Part shown: piece by piece, positions 19,054 through 27,669 of the stretch | How positions within the stretch are numbered: the first letter of the stretch is position 1 | Layout of the letters: each line of letters starts with the position of its first letter | NCBI GenBank assembly: GCA_012744275.1 | Contig: JAAYIE010000062.1 | Location: 1 to 64,000 of the forward strand | Direction: 5' to 3' | DNA: 64,000 nt | From: Desulfobulbaceae bacterium | GTDB taxonomy: Bacteria > Desulfobacterota > Desulfobulbia > Desulfobulbales > Desulfobulbaceae | Notes under the pieces: model-generated | Told to the model about the DNA's origin: nothing | Seen by the model: only the letters and a program-made list of their open reading frames with translations | Database searches by the model: none | Program-made: the position numbers and the translations under genes

Positions 19054-19485
19054 ATGCAAGTTGAACAGATTGCCGTCTTTCTTGAAAACAAATCGGGTCG
19101 TCTGGCCGAAATTACCTCCATTCTGGCTGAAAATGATATCAACATCCGCGCTCTTTCCGTAGCTGATACCGCAGATTTTGGCATTTTACGCCTGATAGTC
19201 AATGATGTGACCAAGGCGCAGGCTGTGTTGAAAAAAGGTGGATTCACCGTGAGCAAGACCGATGTGATAGCGGTGGCAGTGCCCGACCGGGTTGGCGGCC
19301 TGGCTGAGGTACTGCGTGCGGTAACCGAAGGCGGCTATAATGTGGAATACATGTATGCCTATGCCCACCGGGCCGATGGCAGCGCGGTGATGATTTTTCG
19401 TTTCGATGCCATGGCGGATGCCGTGGCCATGCTCAAAGACAAAGGTTTTGCCTTGGTTTCCAGCCGTGAAATCTGTGCCACCTGA
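19054..19485 (+). CDS. Tandem ACT-domain protein
   Basis: A small 143-residue protein made of two ACT domains (about 1-70 and 71-143), each with a ligand-loop pattern: KSGRLAEITSILAENDINIR and RVGGLAEVLRAVTEGGYNVE. ACT domains bind amino acids; here there is no attached enzyme. It has a good Shine-Dalgarno GGGAGG. It sits between paaK and livHMGF, so a role sensing an aromatic or branched amino acid for this module is a reasonable inference. I know of ACT-only proteins in ior/paaK neighbourhoods but not of a proven function. Confidence 0.85.
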   Translation: MQVEQIAVFLENKSGRLAEITSILAENDINIRALSVADTADFGILRLIVNDVTKAQAVLKKGGFTVSKTDVIAVAVPDRVGGLAEVLRAVTEGGYNVEYMYAYAHRADGSAVMIFRFDAMADAVAMLKDKGFALVSSREICAT

Positions 19486-19521
19486 GTGCTGTAACCCCTA
19501 TCTTGCGGGGTATTTACCGCT

Positions 19522-20412
19522 ATGAGCCCTGAACTTTTTTTCCAGTATCTGGTGGCAGGTATTACCTACGGGGCAGTGTACGCCGTTGTCGCCATTGGCT
19601 TCAATATCATCTACAACAGCACGGGGATTATCAATTTTGCCCAGGGCGAGTTTGTGATGCTGGGCGGCATGATCGCCATTACCTTTGCCCAGTGGCTGCC
19701 CCTTTTTTGGGCTATATCCGCAGCAGTAGCAATAACCATGCTCATCGGTGCGCTCATGGAGCTGTGCTGCATCCGCTGGCTGCGCAACCCTGGTATCCTG
19801 CAGATGCTCATCATCACCATCGGTGTTTCCATCCTGCTCAGGGAGGCAGCGCTGCATATCTGGGGCGAAGGCATCCGCAGCCTGCCTTACTTTTACGGCG
19901 ATGCTATCACCGCCTGGACCTTCGGTCCAGTGAGGCTCTCGCCACAGGTAATCTGGGTGCTATTGGCCTGCGGCTGCATAGTTCTGGCCCTGCAAGCCTT
20001 TTTCAACCGCAGCGCGCTCGGGCGAGAAATGCGGGCCTGTGCGGTGAATCGCACCGCAGCCTCTTTGTGCGGCATCAAAACCCACAACATGGTCACCCTG
20101 TCCTTTGTGCTCAGTGCGGGCATGGGTGCAATGGCAGGTTGCATGATCTCACCCATCACCTACACCCAGTACGATTCGGGCGCCAGCCTGGCTCTCAAGG
20201 GTTTTACCGCCGCCATTATAGGTGGCTTGGGCAACTCCATGGCTGCAGTGGCGGCTGGTCTGCTTTTGGGCATTCTTGAGGCCTTTTCCATTACGGTGGT
20301 GCCACTGGCCTTCCAGGATGCAGTGGCGGTCACTTTGCTGCTGCTTATCCTGTTCATCAAACCGCACGGTCTGTTCGGTTCCTCCGAAGCGGCCCGGCTC
20401 AAGGCGTTCTGA
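19522..20412 (+). CDS. livH: Branched-chain/aromatic amino acid ABC permease LivH
   Basis: Inner-membrane permease of the HAAT family, 296 residues with about eight hydrophobic segments. The diagnostic GIINFAQGEFVMLGGM (about 34-49) and the conserved ALKGFTAAIIGGLGNSMAA near residue 229 are present. The ATG at 19522 has no clear ribosome site, 36 nt after the ACT gene. The stop overlaps the livM ATG by one nucleotide (TGATG). A binding-protein gene, which usually precedes livH, is absent. Confidence 0.92.
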   Translation: MSPELFFQYLVAGITYGAVYAVVAIGFNIIYNSTGIINFAQGEFVMLGGMIAITFAQWLPLFWAISAAVAITMLIGALMELCCIRWLRNPGILQMLIITIGVSILLREAALHIWGEGIRSLPYFYGDAITAWTFGPVRLSPQVIWVLLACGCIVLALQAFFNRSALGREMRACAVNRTAASLCGIKTHNMVTLSFVLSAGMGAMAGCMISPITYTQYDSGASLALKGFTAAIIGGLGNSMAAVAAGLLLGILEAFSITVVPLAFQDAVAVTLLLLILFIKPHGLFGSSEAARLKAF

Positions 20413-21500
20413 TGCTGGGCCAAATACGCACACGCCTGGGTGCGGTTGTTGCCAGTGTGGTGCTGTTGCAACTCCTCACCACCTTCACCGGCACGGAGTA
20501 CTATCTCACCCAGCTGACCATGTCAGCCTACTACGGTCTTTTAGTCATAGGCTTATGCGCGCTCATGGGCTATGCCGGACAAATATCCATTGGCCATGCG
20601 GGCTTTTTTGCCATTGGTGGCTATCTTTCCGCCCTGCTCACCACCTATAACCTGACGCCTCACGCTGAAAACTCCGCAATCGCTCTGCTCAACCAGGCCG
20701 GTCTACTCTTCACCTGGGAAAACCTCTACGGTGAAAGCCTGCTCACCTTTACCCCCTGGGCCGCTGCCCTCGCAGCCCTGGTCTGTGCCGCCCTCGTGGC
20801 ACTTCTTGTGGGCATTCCGGTGCTCAAGCTGCGTGGTCACTACTTAGCTATGGCCACCCTCGGTTTCGGTACCATTATCTACCGGATGGCTTTGGCCCTG
20901 CCCATCTTGGGCGAGGCGGACGGCATTGCCGATGTGCCGGGTTTTATCCTGATCCCTGCCAGCTTGTTCGGCGGCGAAGCCCTAATGATCAGCGGTGAGG
21001 GCGATTTTCGCATTTTCAACTACTACGTGGCCTGGGCTGTTGTCTTGGCGGGCCTAGTCCTGCTTATGAACCTGATGACCCGCTCCCGTTCGGGTCGGGC
21101 TTTAAGGGCCCTGCACAGCTCCGAGGAAGCAGCTGAGGCCTGTGGTGTCAACACCAGTCGTGCCAAACTGCAGGTCTTTGTCCTGAGCGCCGTATACGCG
21201 GCCTTGGCCGGAGTGCTCCTCACCCATTTCAAGGGAGGTATAGGGCCTGAGGAAGCCACGGTGATGAAATCGGTGCGCTATGTCGCCCTAGTGGCTGTAG
21301 GCGGTATGACCAGTCTCTGGGGAACGCTCTTCATGGGGGTTGGCCTGTCTTTTCTCTCACTGCGCGGGGTTTTCGGCAGCTATGACGACGCTGTTTTCGG
21401 CCTGATTTTGTTGGCGGTAATGCTGTTTGCACCCGGCGGTCTGTCGCAGTTGAACAGCCATATCCCCTGGCGGCGCCTGTTGCCGTACAGGCGCGCTTAA
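20412..21500 (+). CDS. livM: Branched-chain/aromatic amino acid ABC permease LivM
   Basis: Second HAAT permease, 362 residues with about nine to ten membrane segments. Family segments include ALMGYAGQISIGHAGFFAIG (about 52-71), LKLRGHYLAMATLGFGTI and a late VALVAVGGMTSLWGT. It partners LivH to form the pore. It overlaps livH by one base and ends 9 nt before livG. Confidence 0.92.
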   Translation: MLGQIRTRLGAVVASVVLLQLLTTFTGTEYYLTQLTMSAYYGLLVIGLCALMGYAGQISIGHAGFFAIGGYLSALLTTYNLTPHAENSAIALLNQAGLLFTWENLYGESLLTFTPWAAALAALVCAALVALLVGIPVLKLRGHYLAMATLGFGTIIYRMALALPILGEADGIADVPGFILIPASLFGGEALMISGEGDFRIFNYYVAWAVVLAGLVLLMNLMTRSRSGRALRALHSSEEAAEACGVNTSRAKLQVFVLSAVYAALAGVLLTHFKGGIGPEEATVMKSVRYVALVAVGGMTSLWGTLFMGVGLSFLSLRGVFGSYDDAVFGLILLAVMLFAPGGLSQLNSHIPWRRLLPYRRA

Positions 21501-21509
21501 AAAAACGCC

Positions 21510-22277
21510 ATGCTGGAACTGTATCAAGTACGCAAACATTTTGGTGGTCTTCGTGCAGTGGACGATGTCAGCTTTACGGTTGATGCGGGCTGCATCAAGG
21601 GAGTGATTGGTCCCAACGGAGCTGGTAAAAGTACGCTCTTTAACCTCATTGCCTGCAATATCCCCTTAAGCAGCGGCACCATCCGTTTTGACAACCGGGA
21701 AATCCAGCGCCTGAAACCATATCAGACCGCGGAACTAGGCTTTGCCAGAACCTTCCAAAACATCAAGCTTTTTGCCGACATGAGTGTGCTGGAATGTGTG
21801 ATGGTGGGAGCCCACTCCAAGGGCCGGGCCGGTTTTCTCGCTGGCATGCTGCCCCTGCCGCAACACCGGCGGGAAGAGGCGGCTATTCGTAGGAAAAGTA
21901 TGGAATGCCTTGAATTTCTGGGCATTGCCGACCTCGCTGAAAGCCCTGCCGAAGCACTTGCCTTTGGCCAGCAGCGTGCCGTAGAGCTGGCCCGTGCCCT
22001 GGCTGCCGAACCGCGCCTGCTTCTCTTGGATGAACCCGCCGCAGGGCTCAACATCTATGAAACCGCGGAACTGGGTCGTCTGATCAAAACCATCCGTGAG
22101 CAAGGGGTGACGGTACTCCTGGTGGAACACGACATGTCCTTGGTCATGGATATCTGCGATGAAATCGTGGTGCTCAGTTCGGGCCGCAAGCTGGCGGAAG
22201 ACATTCCATCCCGCATTCAGCACAATGCGGAAGTCATTGCTATATATCTGGGGGAAGACTATGAACCTGCCAGGTAA
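21510..22277 (+). CDS. livG: Branched-chain/aromatic amino acid ABC ATPase LivG
   Basis: Cytoplasmic nucleotide-binding subunit, 255 residues. Walker A GPNGAGKST lies near residue 34, followed by the Q-loop region FARTFQNIKLF, a signature variant AFGQQRAVELARAL, Walker B LLLLDEPAAGLN, and the H-loop LVEHDM. The characteristic LivG C-terminus contains IPSRIQHNAEVIAIYLGEDY. LivF follows after 72 nt. Confidence 0.93.
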   Translation: MLELYQVRKHFGGLRAVDDVSFTVDAGCIKGVIGPNGAGKSTLFNLIACNIPLSSGTIRFDNREIQRLKPYQTAELGFARTFQNIKLFADMSVLECVMVGAHSKGRAGFLAGMLPLPQHRREEAAIRRKSMECLEFLGIADLAESPAEALAFGQQRAVELARALAAEPRLLLLDEPAAGLNIYETAELGRLIKTIREQGVTVLLVEHDMSLVMDICDEIVVLSSGRKLAEDIPSRIQHNAEVIAIYLGEDYEPAR

Positions 22278-22349
22278 TGCCAGTGCCACATTCTTTGGTA
22301 CGAGTGTTTTCCGCAGCAGGGGAGCAACGTTACCAGGGAGCCAGCCACC

Positions 22350-23075
22350 ATGCTGACTATTAAAAACTTGGAAAGCGGCTATGCTCAGTTACGGGTCCTG
22401 AAAAACATCTCCCTGCATGTGCGGCCTGGAGAAATTGTTACCATCATCGGCGCTAACGGGGCTGGTAAAACTACTCTGGTGCATGTTGTCGCTGGTTTGC
22501 TGAGGCCCTGGCACGGCGAGCTCCTTTTCCAGGGAGAAGATATCACCCACACGTCGCCGGAAGCCATGGCCACCCTGGGGTGTGTGCTCGTCCCGGAGGG
22601 ACGCCAGGTTTTTGCCTCCATGAACGTAGAAGATAACCTTTTACTTGGCGGCACCACCCTGCGTAGAGCGCGCGGTACTGCCGCTGTGCGGGAAGAGATG
22701 GAGAACCAGTATGTTCGCTTTCCGGTACTGGCTGAACGACGCAAACAGCTTGCCGGCACGCTTTCAGGCGGCGAACAGCAGATGCTGGCCATGGCCCGCG
22801 CACTGATGGCGCGTCCCCGCCTGGTGATGATGGACGAGCCTTCCACCGGTCTTGCCCCGCTGATTGTGCAGGAGATTTTTACCATCATCGCCCAGTTGCG
22901 CGCCGAGGGCAACACTGTGCTCCTCATTGAGCAGAACGCCAAGGCAGCCCTGGAAGTAGCTGATCGGGGTTATGTACTGGAAACCGGCAAAATCATCCTG
23001 CAGGGCAAGGCCTCGGAGCTGCTGGCCAATAACGATGTGCAACGGGCCTATCTGGGCAGGGAGCAGATTGGCTGA
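22350..23075 (+). CDS. livF: Branched-chain/aromatic amino acid ABC ATPase LivF
   Basis: Second ATPase of the transporter, 241 residues. Walker A GANGAGKTT is near residue 34, signature LSGGEQQMLAMARAL near 137, Walker B LVMMDEPSTGL, H-loop LIEQN. It is the last transporter gene; paaK copy 2 follows after 39 nt, so the LIV genes are enclosed by the two ligases in one probable transcript. Confidence 0.93.
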   Translation: MLTIKNLESGYAQLRVLKNISLHVRPGEIVTIIGANGAGKTTLVHVVAGLLRPWHGELLFQGEDITHTSPEAMATLGCVLVPEGRQVFASMNVEDNLLLGGTTLRRARGTAAVREEMENQYVRFPVLAERRKQLAGTLSGGEQQMLAMARALMARPRLVMMDEPSTGLAPLIVQEIFTIIAQLRAEGNTVLLIEQNAKAALEVADRGYVLETGKIILQGKASELLANNDVQRAYLGREQIG

Positions 23076-23114
23076 TTCCTCACTTCTTACCAACTATTAA
23101 TAGACACAATTGCT

Positions 23115-24413
23115 ATGCTCTGGGAACCAGACAAGGAACGCATTCAGGCAGATGAACTCAAGCAGCTCCAACTGGAAAGGCTGCAATCGACCCTGTACCG
23201 GGTAGGTACCCATGTACCTTTTTACAGGAAAAAATTTGAGGAACTGCGCTTCAATCATGACGATATCCGTTCTTTGGATGATCTGCGGCGGCTGCCTTTC
23301 ACCGTCAAGCAGGATCTGCGCGATAATTACCCCTACGGCCTTTTCGCCGTGCCCCTGCGCGATGTGGTGCGGGTGCATGCCTCCTCCGGCACCACCGGCC
23401 AGGCCACGGTGGTGGGCTACACCAAAAACGATATCAATACCTGGTCAAACCTGGTGGCACGCATTATCACCGCAGCAGGCGTGAGCAAAAACGATGTCAT
23501 CCAGATCGCCTTTGGCTACGGTCTTTTCACCGGAGGCTTCGGCCTGCACTACGGCGCAGAACTCATTGGTTGCTCCGTTATTCCCATCTCTTCTGGCAAT
23601 ACCAGACGCCAGATTCAGATTATGCAGGATTTCAAGAGCACGGCCCTGGTGAGCACACCTTCGTACTCGCTTGTTCTGGCCGACACCATGATGGAGATGG
23701 GCATCAATCCGAACGGCCTGTCCCTGCGCTACGGCCTCTTTGGCGGTGAGCCCTGGTCTGAAAGCATGCGGCGGGAAGTCAATCAAAAACTGGGCATTTT
23801 GGCCACGGATAACTATGGGTTGTCGGAGGTGATGGGTCCAGGTATTTCGGGCGAATGCCTGGAGTGCAACGGCCTGCACATCAACGAGGATCACTTCCTG
23901 GTGGAGGTGCTTGACCCTGTCACCCTGGAGCCCGTACCCGAAGGCGAGATAGGTGAGCTGGTTATCACCACCCTGACCAAAGAGGCCTTTCCCATGATCC
24001 GCTACCGCACTCGGGACCTCACCCGTATTCTGCCGGGCTCCTGTCCCTGTGGTCGCAGCTTCCGGCGCATGGAGCGGGTTATGGGTCGCAGCGACGACAT
24101 GCTGATCATCAAGGGGGTTAACATCTTTCCGCTCCAGATCGAAAAGGTGCTCTTTGATGTGGAAGGTACCCAGCCGCACTATCAGATTGTGGTGGAACGC
24201 GAACACCATGCTGATCGGGTGACGGTTTTGGTGGAGGTGACTGAGGCGCTCTTTTCCGACCAGATGAGAAAACAACGGCAGATAGTGGATCAGATCAAGC
24301 GCCGTTTAAGCTCTGAGCTTGGTGTCGCTATCGAGGTGAAACTGGTGGAGGAAAAGACCCTTGAGCGCTCTGAAGGCAAGGCCAAACGAGTGATTGACAA
24401 ACGCTCTTTTTAG
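23115..24413 (+). CDS. paaK: Phenylacetate-CoA ligase (copy 2)
   Basis: Paralogue of the ligase at 17705, 432 residues and collinear along its whole length. Motifs: [53 protein letters not shown] and terminal [13 protein letters not shown]. Differences around the acyl pocket (for example [20 protein letters not shown] versus [20 protein letters not shown]) suggest a different aryl-acid preference. The two copies bracket ACT and livHMGF. It is followed by a promoter-plus-hairpin region before fkpA. Confidence 0.92.
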   Translation: MLWEPDKERIQADELKQLQLERLQSTLYRVGTHVPFYRKKFEELRFNHDDIRSLDDLRRLPFTVKQDLRDNYPYGLFAVPLRDVVRVHASSGTTGQATVVGYTKNDINTWSNLVARIITAAGVSKNDVIQIAFGYGLFTGGFGLHYGAELIGCSVIPISSGNTRRQIQIMQDFKSTALVSTPSYSLVLADTMMEMGINPNGLSLRYGLFGGEPWSESMRREVNQKLGILATDNYGLSEVMGPGISGECLECNGLHINEDHFLVEVLDPVTLEPVPEGEIGELVITTLTKEAFPMIRYRTRDLTRILPGSCPCGRSFRRMERVMGRSDDMLIIKGVNIFPLQIEKVLFDVEGTQPHYQIVVEREHHADRVTVLVEVTEALFSDQMRKQRQIVDQIKRRLSSELGVAIEVKLVEEKTLERSEGKAKRVIDKRSF

Positions 24414-24470
24414 GCCATTTTCACCTGCTTGCACAAAAATATGCGGACAAAAACAGATTGCGGCTTATAT

Positions 24471-24499
24471 TTGTTATGTTCGGTACTTGGAATTAAAAT
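24471..24499 (+). promoter_or_regulatory. Putative sigma-70 promoter of the FKBP gene
   Basis: TTGTTA, a 17-nt spacer and TAAAAT. The predicted start near 24506 would place the hairpin at 24510-24543 at the very 5' end of the leader. The -10 box matches at five of six positions and the -35 box at four. Confidence 0.5.
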
Positions 24500-24509
24500 A
24501 ACAGGATAA

Positions 24510-24549
24510 CCGGACATGCGGATGACCATCCGCTCGTCCCGGCTTTTTT
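24510..24549 (+). terminator. Terminator-like hairpin (paaK operon end or FKBP leader)
   Basis: A stem containing GCGGATG-ACC-CATCCGC, extended by CCGGAC/GTCCCGG with a bulge, is followed by CTTTTTTA. It resembles an intrinsic terminator for the paaK copy 2 transcript. It lies downstream of the best fkpA promoter, however, so it could also be in that gene's leader. Confidence 0.65.
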
Positions 24550-24574
24550 AAGAATCAGCAGGAGTACAATACAA

Positions 24575-25363
24575 ATGAAATGGTATGCAGCGTTTGTTGT
24601 CAGCATTGTTCTGGCTGCAGGAATGGCGTTTACTGCGGAGAAGGCGGATCTGCAGACAGAAGAGCAGAAATTCAGTTACGCCATGGGGCTTTCCCTGGGC
24701 AAATATTTTAAGGAACTGGAAGAACAGTTTGACCTGAACCTGGTGCAACAAGGCATCAAAGATGGTTTTGGCGGTGAAAAGGCGCTCCTGACTGAAGAGG
24801 AATCTCAAGTCATTCAGCAGAACTTTGCCCAACGGCAGCACGATAAGCAGGTACAGAAAACCGTGGCCATGATCCAGAAGAACCGCAAAGCTGCCGATGA
24901 TTTTCTTGCTGCCAACAAAGGAAAAAACGGAGTGAAGACCACGGCTTCGGGGCTGCAGTACAAGGTGATCAAGGACGGCAAGGGTGCCAAACCCACCGCA
25001 GAAGACATGGTACGGGTGCACTACAAGGGCCACACCATTGATGGCAAGGAATTTGACAGTTCCTACAAGCGTAACGAACCAGCCGAACTCAACATCAACC
25101 AGGTGATTCCGGGCTGGCAGGAAGCGCTTTTGCTGATGCCGGTCGGCTCCACCTTTGAACTCTATCTGCCACCGGACCTTGCCTATGGCGATCGCGGTGC
25201 GCCCCCGGTGATTGAACCGGGCTCGCTCTTGATCTTTGAAGTTGAACTCCTTGATATCCTCAAAGAAGAGGCCAAGGCTGCTGCCCAGGCGGAAACTCCT
25301 GCTGCGGATGCGGCAAAGGATGCAACTTCTGCTGAAGCACCAACCACCGAAGAAAAAAAGTAA
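24575..25363 (+). CDS. fkpA: Secreted FKBP-type peptidyl-prolyl isomerase (FkpA/Mip-like)
   Basis: Periplasmic folding catalyst acting on Xaa-Pro bonds. The 262 residues hold a signal peptide (about 1-21, MKWYAAFVVSIVLAAGMAFT), an FKBP N-terminal dimerisation domain (YAMGLSLGKYFKELEEQF onward, about 29-105), and an FKBP catalytic domain (about 118-232: VRVHYKGHTIDGKEFDSSY, GWQEALLLMPVGSTFELYLP, LAYGDRGAPPVIEPGSLLIF). An extra Ala/Glu-rich tail of about 30 residues follows. The Shine-Dalgarno CAGGAG precedes ATG 24575. A clear terminator follows, so the gene is monocistronic. Confidence 0.92.
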   Translation: MKWYAAFVVSIVLAAGMAFTAEKADLQTEEQKFSYAMGLSLGKYFKELEEQFDLNLVQQGIKDGFGGEKALLTEEESQVIQQNFAQRQHDKQVQKTVAMIQKNRKAADDFLAANKGKNGVKTTASGLQYKVIKDGKGAKPTAEDMVRVHYKGHTIDGKEFDSSYKRNEPAELNINQVIPGWQEALLLMPVGSTFELYLPPDLAYGDRGAPPVIEPGSLLIFEVELLDILKEEAKAAAQAETPAADAAKDATSAEAPTTEEKK

Positions 25364-25420
25364 TCCCGAACATTACTGCAGTCCAGGGCGCAAAGTCCGC
25401 TTGATTGCAGATACTTCCAG

Positions 25421-25451
25421 GCCGGAGCACAAGTTGCGCTCCGGCTTTTTT
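25421..25451 (+). terminator. Rho-independent terminator after fkpA
   Basis: Perfect 8-bp stem GCCGGAGC/GCTCCGGC around a 9-nt loop, followed by six T, 58 nt after the fkpA stop. Confidence 0.9.
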
Positions 25452-25464
25452 ATTGGGCAACACA

Positions 25465-25577
25465 TGGTTACTTTTGTCTGTATTGGCCTCCGGAAAATAC
25501 TTGCAGAACGTACCCCCACGTACAAACTGCGCTTGCCTCGCTTCCTTGGCCGCAATCTTTCCTCTGGCACTGCGCTA
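25465..25577 (+). repeat. Dispersed palindromic repeat, copy A
   Basis: It aligns with copy E along nearly its whole length: CTGTATTGGCCTCCGG, then AAAATACTTGCAG, ACGTACCCCCACGTAC, CTGCGCTTGCC and CTTCCTTGGC correspond to matching blocks there. It fills the gap between the fkpA terminator and the end of the minus-strand gene, reaching that gene's stop codon. It is more diverged than E, F, G and H. Boundaries are approximate. Confidence 0.65.
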
Positions 25578-27296
25578 CTTGAACACGGTATCCAGACCCA
25601 TGGCGTTTTTACGGGCAAACTTGGGCAGTATTTTTGGTCGGGCCCGGTGGAGCAGAAAATAACCCACAGACAAGAGGCGCAGAAAGAGGAGTCGATCCAG
25701 TAAACGGTAGCCAGGTTTTTTGCGGAAGATAATGTTGGCCAGCCAACCCAGGTAACGGCGTTTGATTTTGAGGGGCTTGAAACTGGTCTTGATACGGTAA
25801 CGATAACGGCTGCCCGGAGGATACAAGGTTTTGTAGCGCTTTTTCGCCTGTCTGATGCGTGTCCGCATCTCAGGTGTATAGGGTAGGAAATAGTACTCCC
25901 GTGCCAGGACAAAAAGAGAAAAACTCTCCTTCATGAAGTGGATATCCGCCACCGGCATAGCCGCCTTTGTCGCCAAGTCAATCATGCGTTCTATTTTGGC
26001 TAAAGCCTTGTGTGCATCGGCAATGCTGCCACGCTGATCTCGGACAAAATGGCGCATCAGTTTGCGCATGGAGTGGTTGATGAACAGTGTGTTCCAGTAT
26101 ACTGCCAGGAGCGGCGGAATACGCACCCTACGGAAAAAAAGCTGCTGTCGGGCATACTCGGGCACGTACAAGAGTTCCTTCACCACCTGTTCCGACAAAA
26201 ACAAAAGCTCAAGCAGGGCCTCGGGCGCCAGCACGCCGTGATCTATGCAGTAGTGCCGCAGCGCCTCCTCTACCTCGACCCGCTCGCGGAAGAGTTGAAC
26301 GCAGACATAGGCGTTTATCTCCGTCCACACCGCATCACGGTCCAAAAAGGCTAAACGCCTGAAGGGGAGCCAGCCACCAGTTTGGCACCACACGGAAATA
26401 CCCAACATATTGTCGGCCCGTGCCAGTTCCCGAGCGTAGCGGGCGTAATCGCCGCCAATAAAAGAAGGATACTCGCCACAGCCTTCGTATTCCCGCCGGG
26501 CTTGCAGCTCCACGATTTTTTGTACACCCGTATCGAAAAAGTGTGAATTCAGATGCAGGTAACGGAAAAAATCCGATTCACCGTACTTCATAGACAAAAC
26601 AAAAGCAGGGCTGTTGATGCCTTCCAGCACCCTTGCCAGGGTGCTGCCATGCCAGATGAAATCCCCAATGCTGTAGGCACCCACGGTCCAGTTGCGCAGA
26701 ATAAGTCGGCGACCTTCGCGTTCAAAAAGTGGGAGCAACGTGCGCAACAGGTAATTAAGCTGATTCGGTCTGCGGATACACAGTTCGCTGCGTAACAGGC
26801 CCTTCACATCCCGACCGTCACTTTCGCCAACGCGCAAGATCACCCCGCTCACTTCAGGAAAATCGCGAAAAAAACCTTCCAAAAGGGCAACTATGAAAGA
26901 TGTAATCTTTTTATAATCTCGCCCCAGATAAGCCCGCAGTGCCGGAGTAAAGGAGAGAATATCCATAGTCAGGTAAATAGCCAGCCCCCGGTTGCGGATG
27001 ATGCCGAAAATACGACGGAACTCTTCTTGCAAAATCTGCACCGTACGGCGGTGCTCCTCCTCATACCAGGGATGATCGGCCAGATGGGCAACATCATCCA
27101 GGCTCACCGCGTTGTAGCCGATGGCACACACGCGCTGGGTGAAGACAGCCATCTCTTCGGCTATACGGTCAAACTGTACTCTGCGTTCGGGTTCATCCAG
27201 CGCCAGGTGCTCAAAGGGAATTTTTGACCAGTTGATGCGTCTGCGGCCGTAGTCCCTGAAAAAGGGGCCGATGGCGTCGATGAGGAAAAGCTCCAT
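25575..27296 (-). CDS. Large uncharacterised protein, possibly TIM-barrel glycoside-hydrolase-like
   Basis: On the minus strand, ATG at 27296 starts MELFLIDAIGPFF and gives 573 residues; the open frame extends 113 codons further but that part is not protein-like. No signal peptide is evident. Segments such as GYNAVSLDDVAHLADHPWY, GLAIYLTMDILSF, VSGVILRVGESDG, GISVWCQTGGWLPF and WTEINAY resemble alternating strand/helix units of sugar-active TIM barrels (GH67-like hypotheticals), but I cannot name a family or catalytic residues. The C-terminal about 90 residues are very basic and Tyr/Arg-rich. There is no Shine-Dalgarno at the chosen start. It is divergent from the sORF-MFS pair, which may share its control region. 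Confidence 0.6.
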   Translation of the reverse strand: MELFLIDAIGPFFRDYGRRRINWSKIPFEHLALDEPERRVQFDRIAEEMAVFTQRVCAIGYNAVSLDDVAHLADHPWYEEEHRRTVQILQEEFRRIFGIIRNRGLAIYLTMDILSFTPALRAYLGRDYKKITSFIVALLEGFFRDFPEVSGVILRVGESDGRDVKGLLRSELCIRRPNQLNYLLRTLLPLFEREGRRLILRNWTVGAYSIGDFIWHGSTLARVLEGINSPAFVLSMKYGESDFFRYLHLNSHFFDTGVQKIVELQARREYEGCGEYPSFIGGDYARYARELARADNMLGISVWCQTGGWLPFRRLAFLDRDAVWTEINAYVCVQLFRERVEVEEALRHYCIDHGVLAPEALLELLFLSEQVVKELLYVPEYARQQLFFRRVRIPPLLAVYWNTLFINHSMRKLMRHFVRDQRGSIADAHKALAKIERMIDLATKAAMPVADIHFMKESFSLFVLAREYYFLPYTPEMRTRIRQAKKRYKTLYPPGSRYRYRIKTSFKPLKIKRRYLGWLANIIFRKKPGYRLLDRLLFLRLLSVGYFLLHRARPKILPKFARKNAMGLDTVFK

Positions 27297-27519
27297 GGCA
27301 GATGAAAGGTTGCTCGTTTTTGTTTGAGGGGAAGCGCCGCCTTCCGGCCGCGCGCTGCACAGCAACTCAAGGTAGACTGCAGGAACCGTGCAGGTCAAGG
27401 AGAAGAATATACCCTGTTGTTTGTCGGCTGGATGGAGTAACATTACGACTGTAAACAACCGACTTTTATTCAAAGCGATTCCAGTTTCATGCCAACATAC
27501 TTGCCAAGGAGGCGGGGAT

Positions 27520-27669
27520 ATGCAGCGCTGGGACACATACAGACACGCCTTTAAAACATTCCCAGCATTCACCAAAGCAGGCATCGACAGCGCCTTGCTC
27601 TGGAGGTGGAACAGCCTGTGTCCCAGCACAGGCAAGCCAAAACAGGCAGGCGTGGACTCGTTTGCATGA
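27520..27669 (+). CDS. Small 49-codon ORF coupled to the MFS gene
   Basis: ATG 27520 is preceded by a perfect AAGGAGG (27506-27512) at 7-nt spacing. The ORF runs 49 codons and its stop overlaps the MFS start as ATGA at 27666-27669. The peptide starts MQRWDTYRHAFKTFPAF and has aromatic and basic residues but no recognised domain. The MFS gene itself lacks a Shine-Dalgarno, so the small ORF looks like a real translated leader or a small partner protein. I cannot assign a function. Confidence 0.5.
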   Translation: MQRWDTYRHAFKTFPAFTKAGIDSALLWRWNSLCPSTGKPKQAGVDSFA

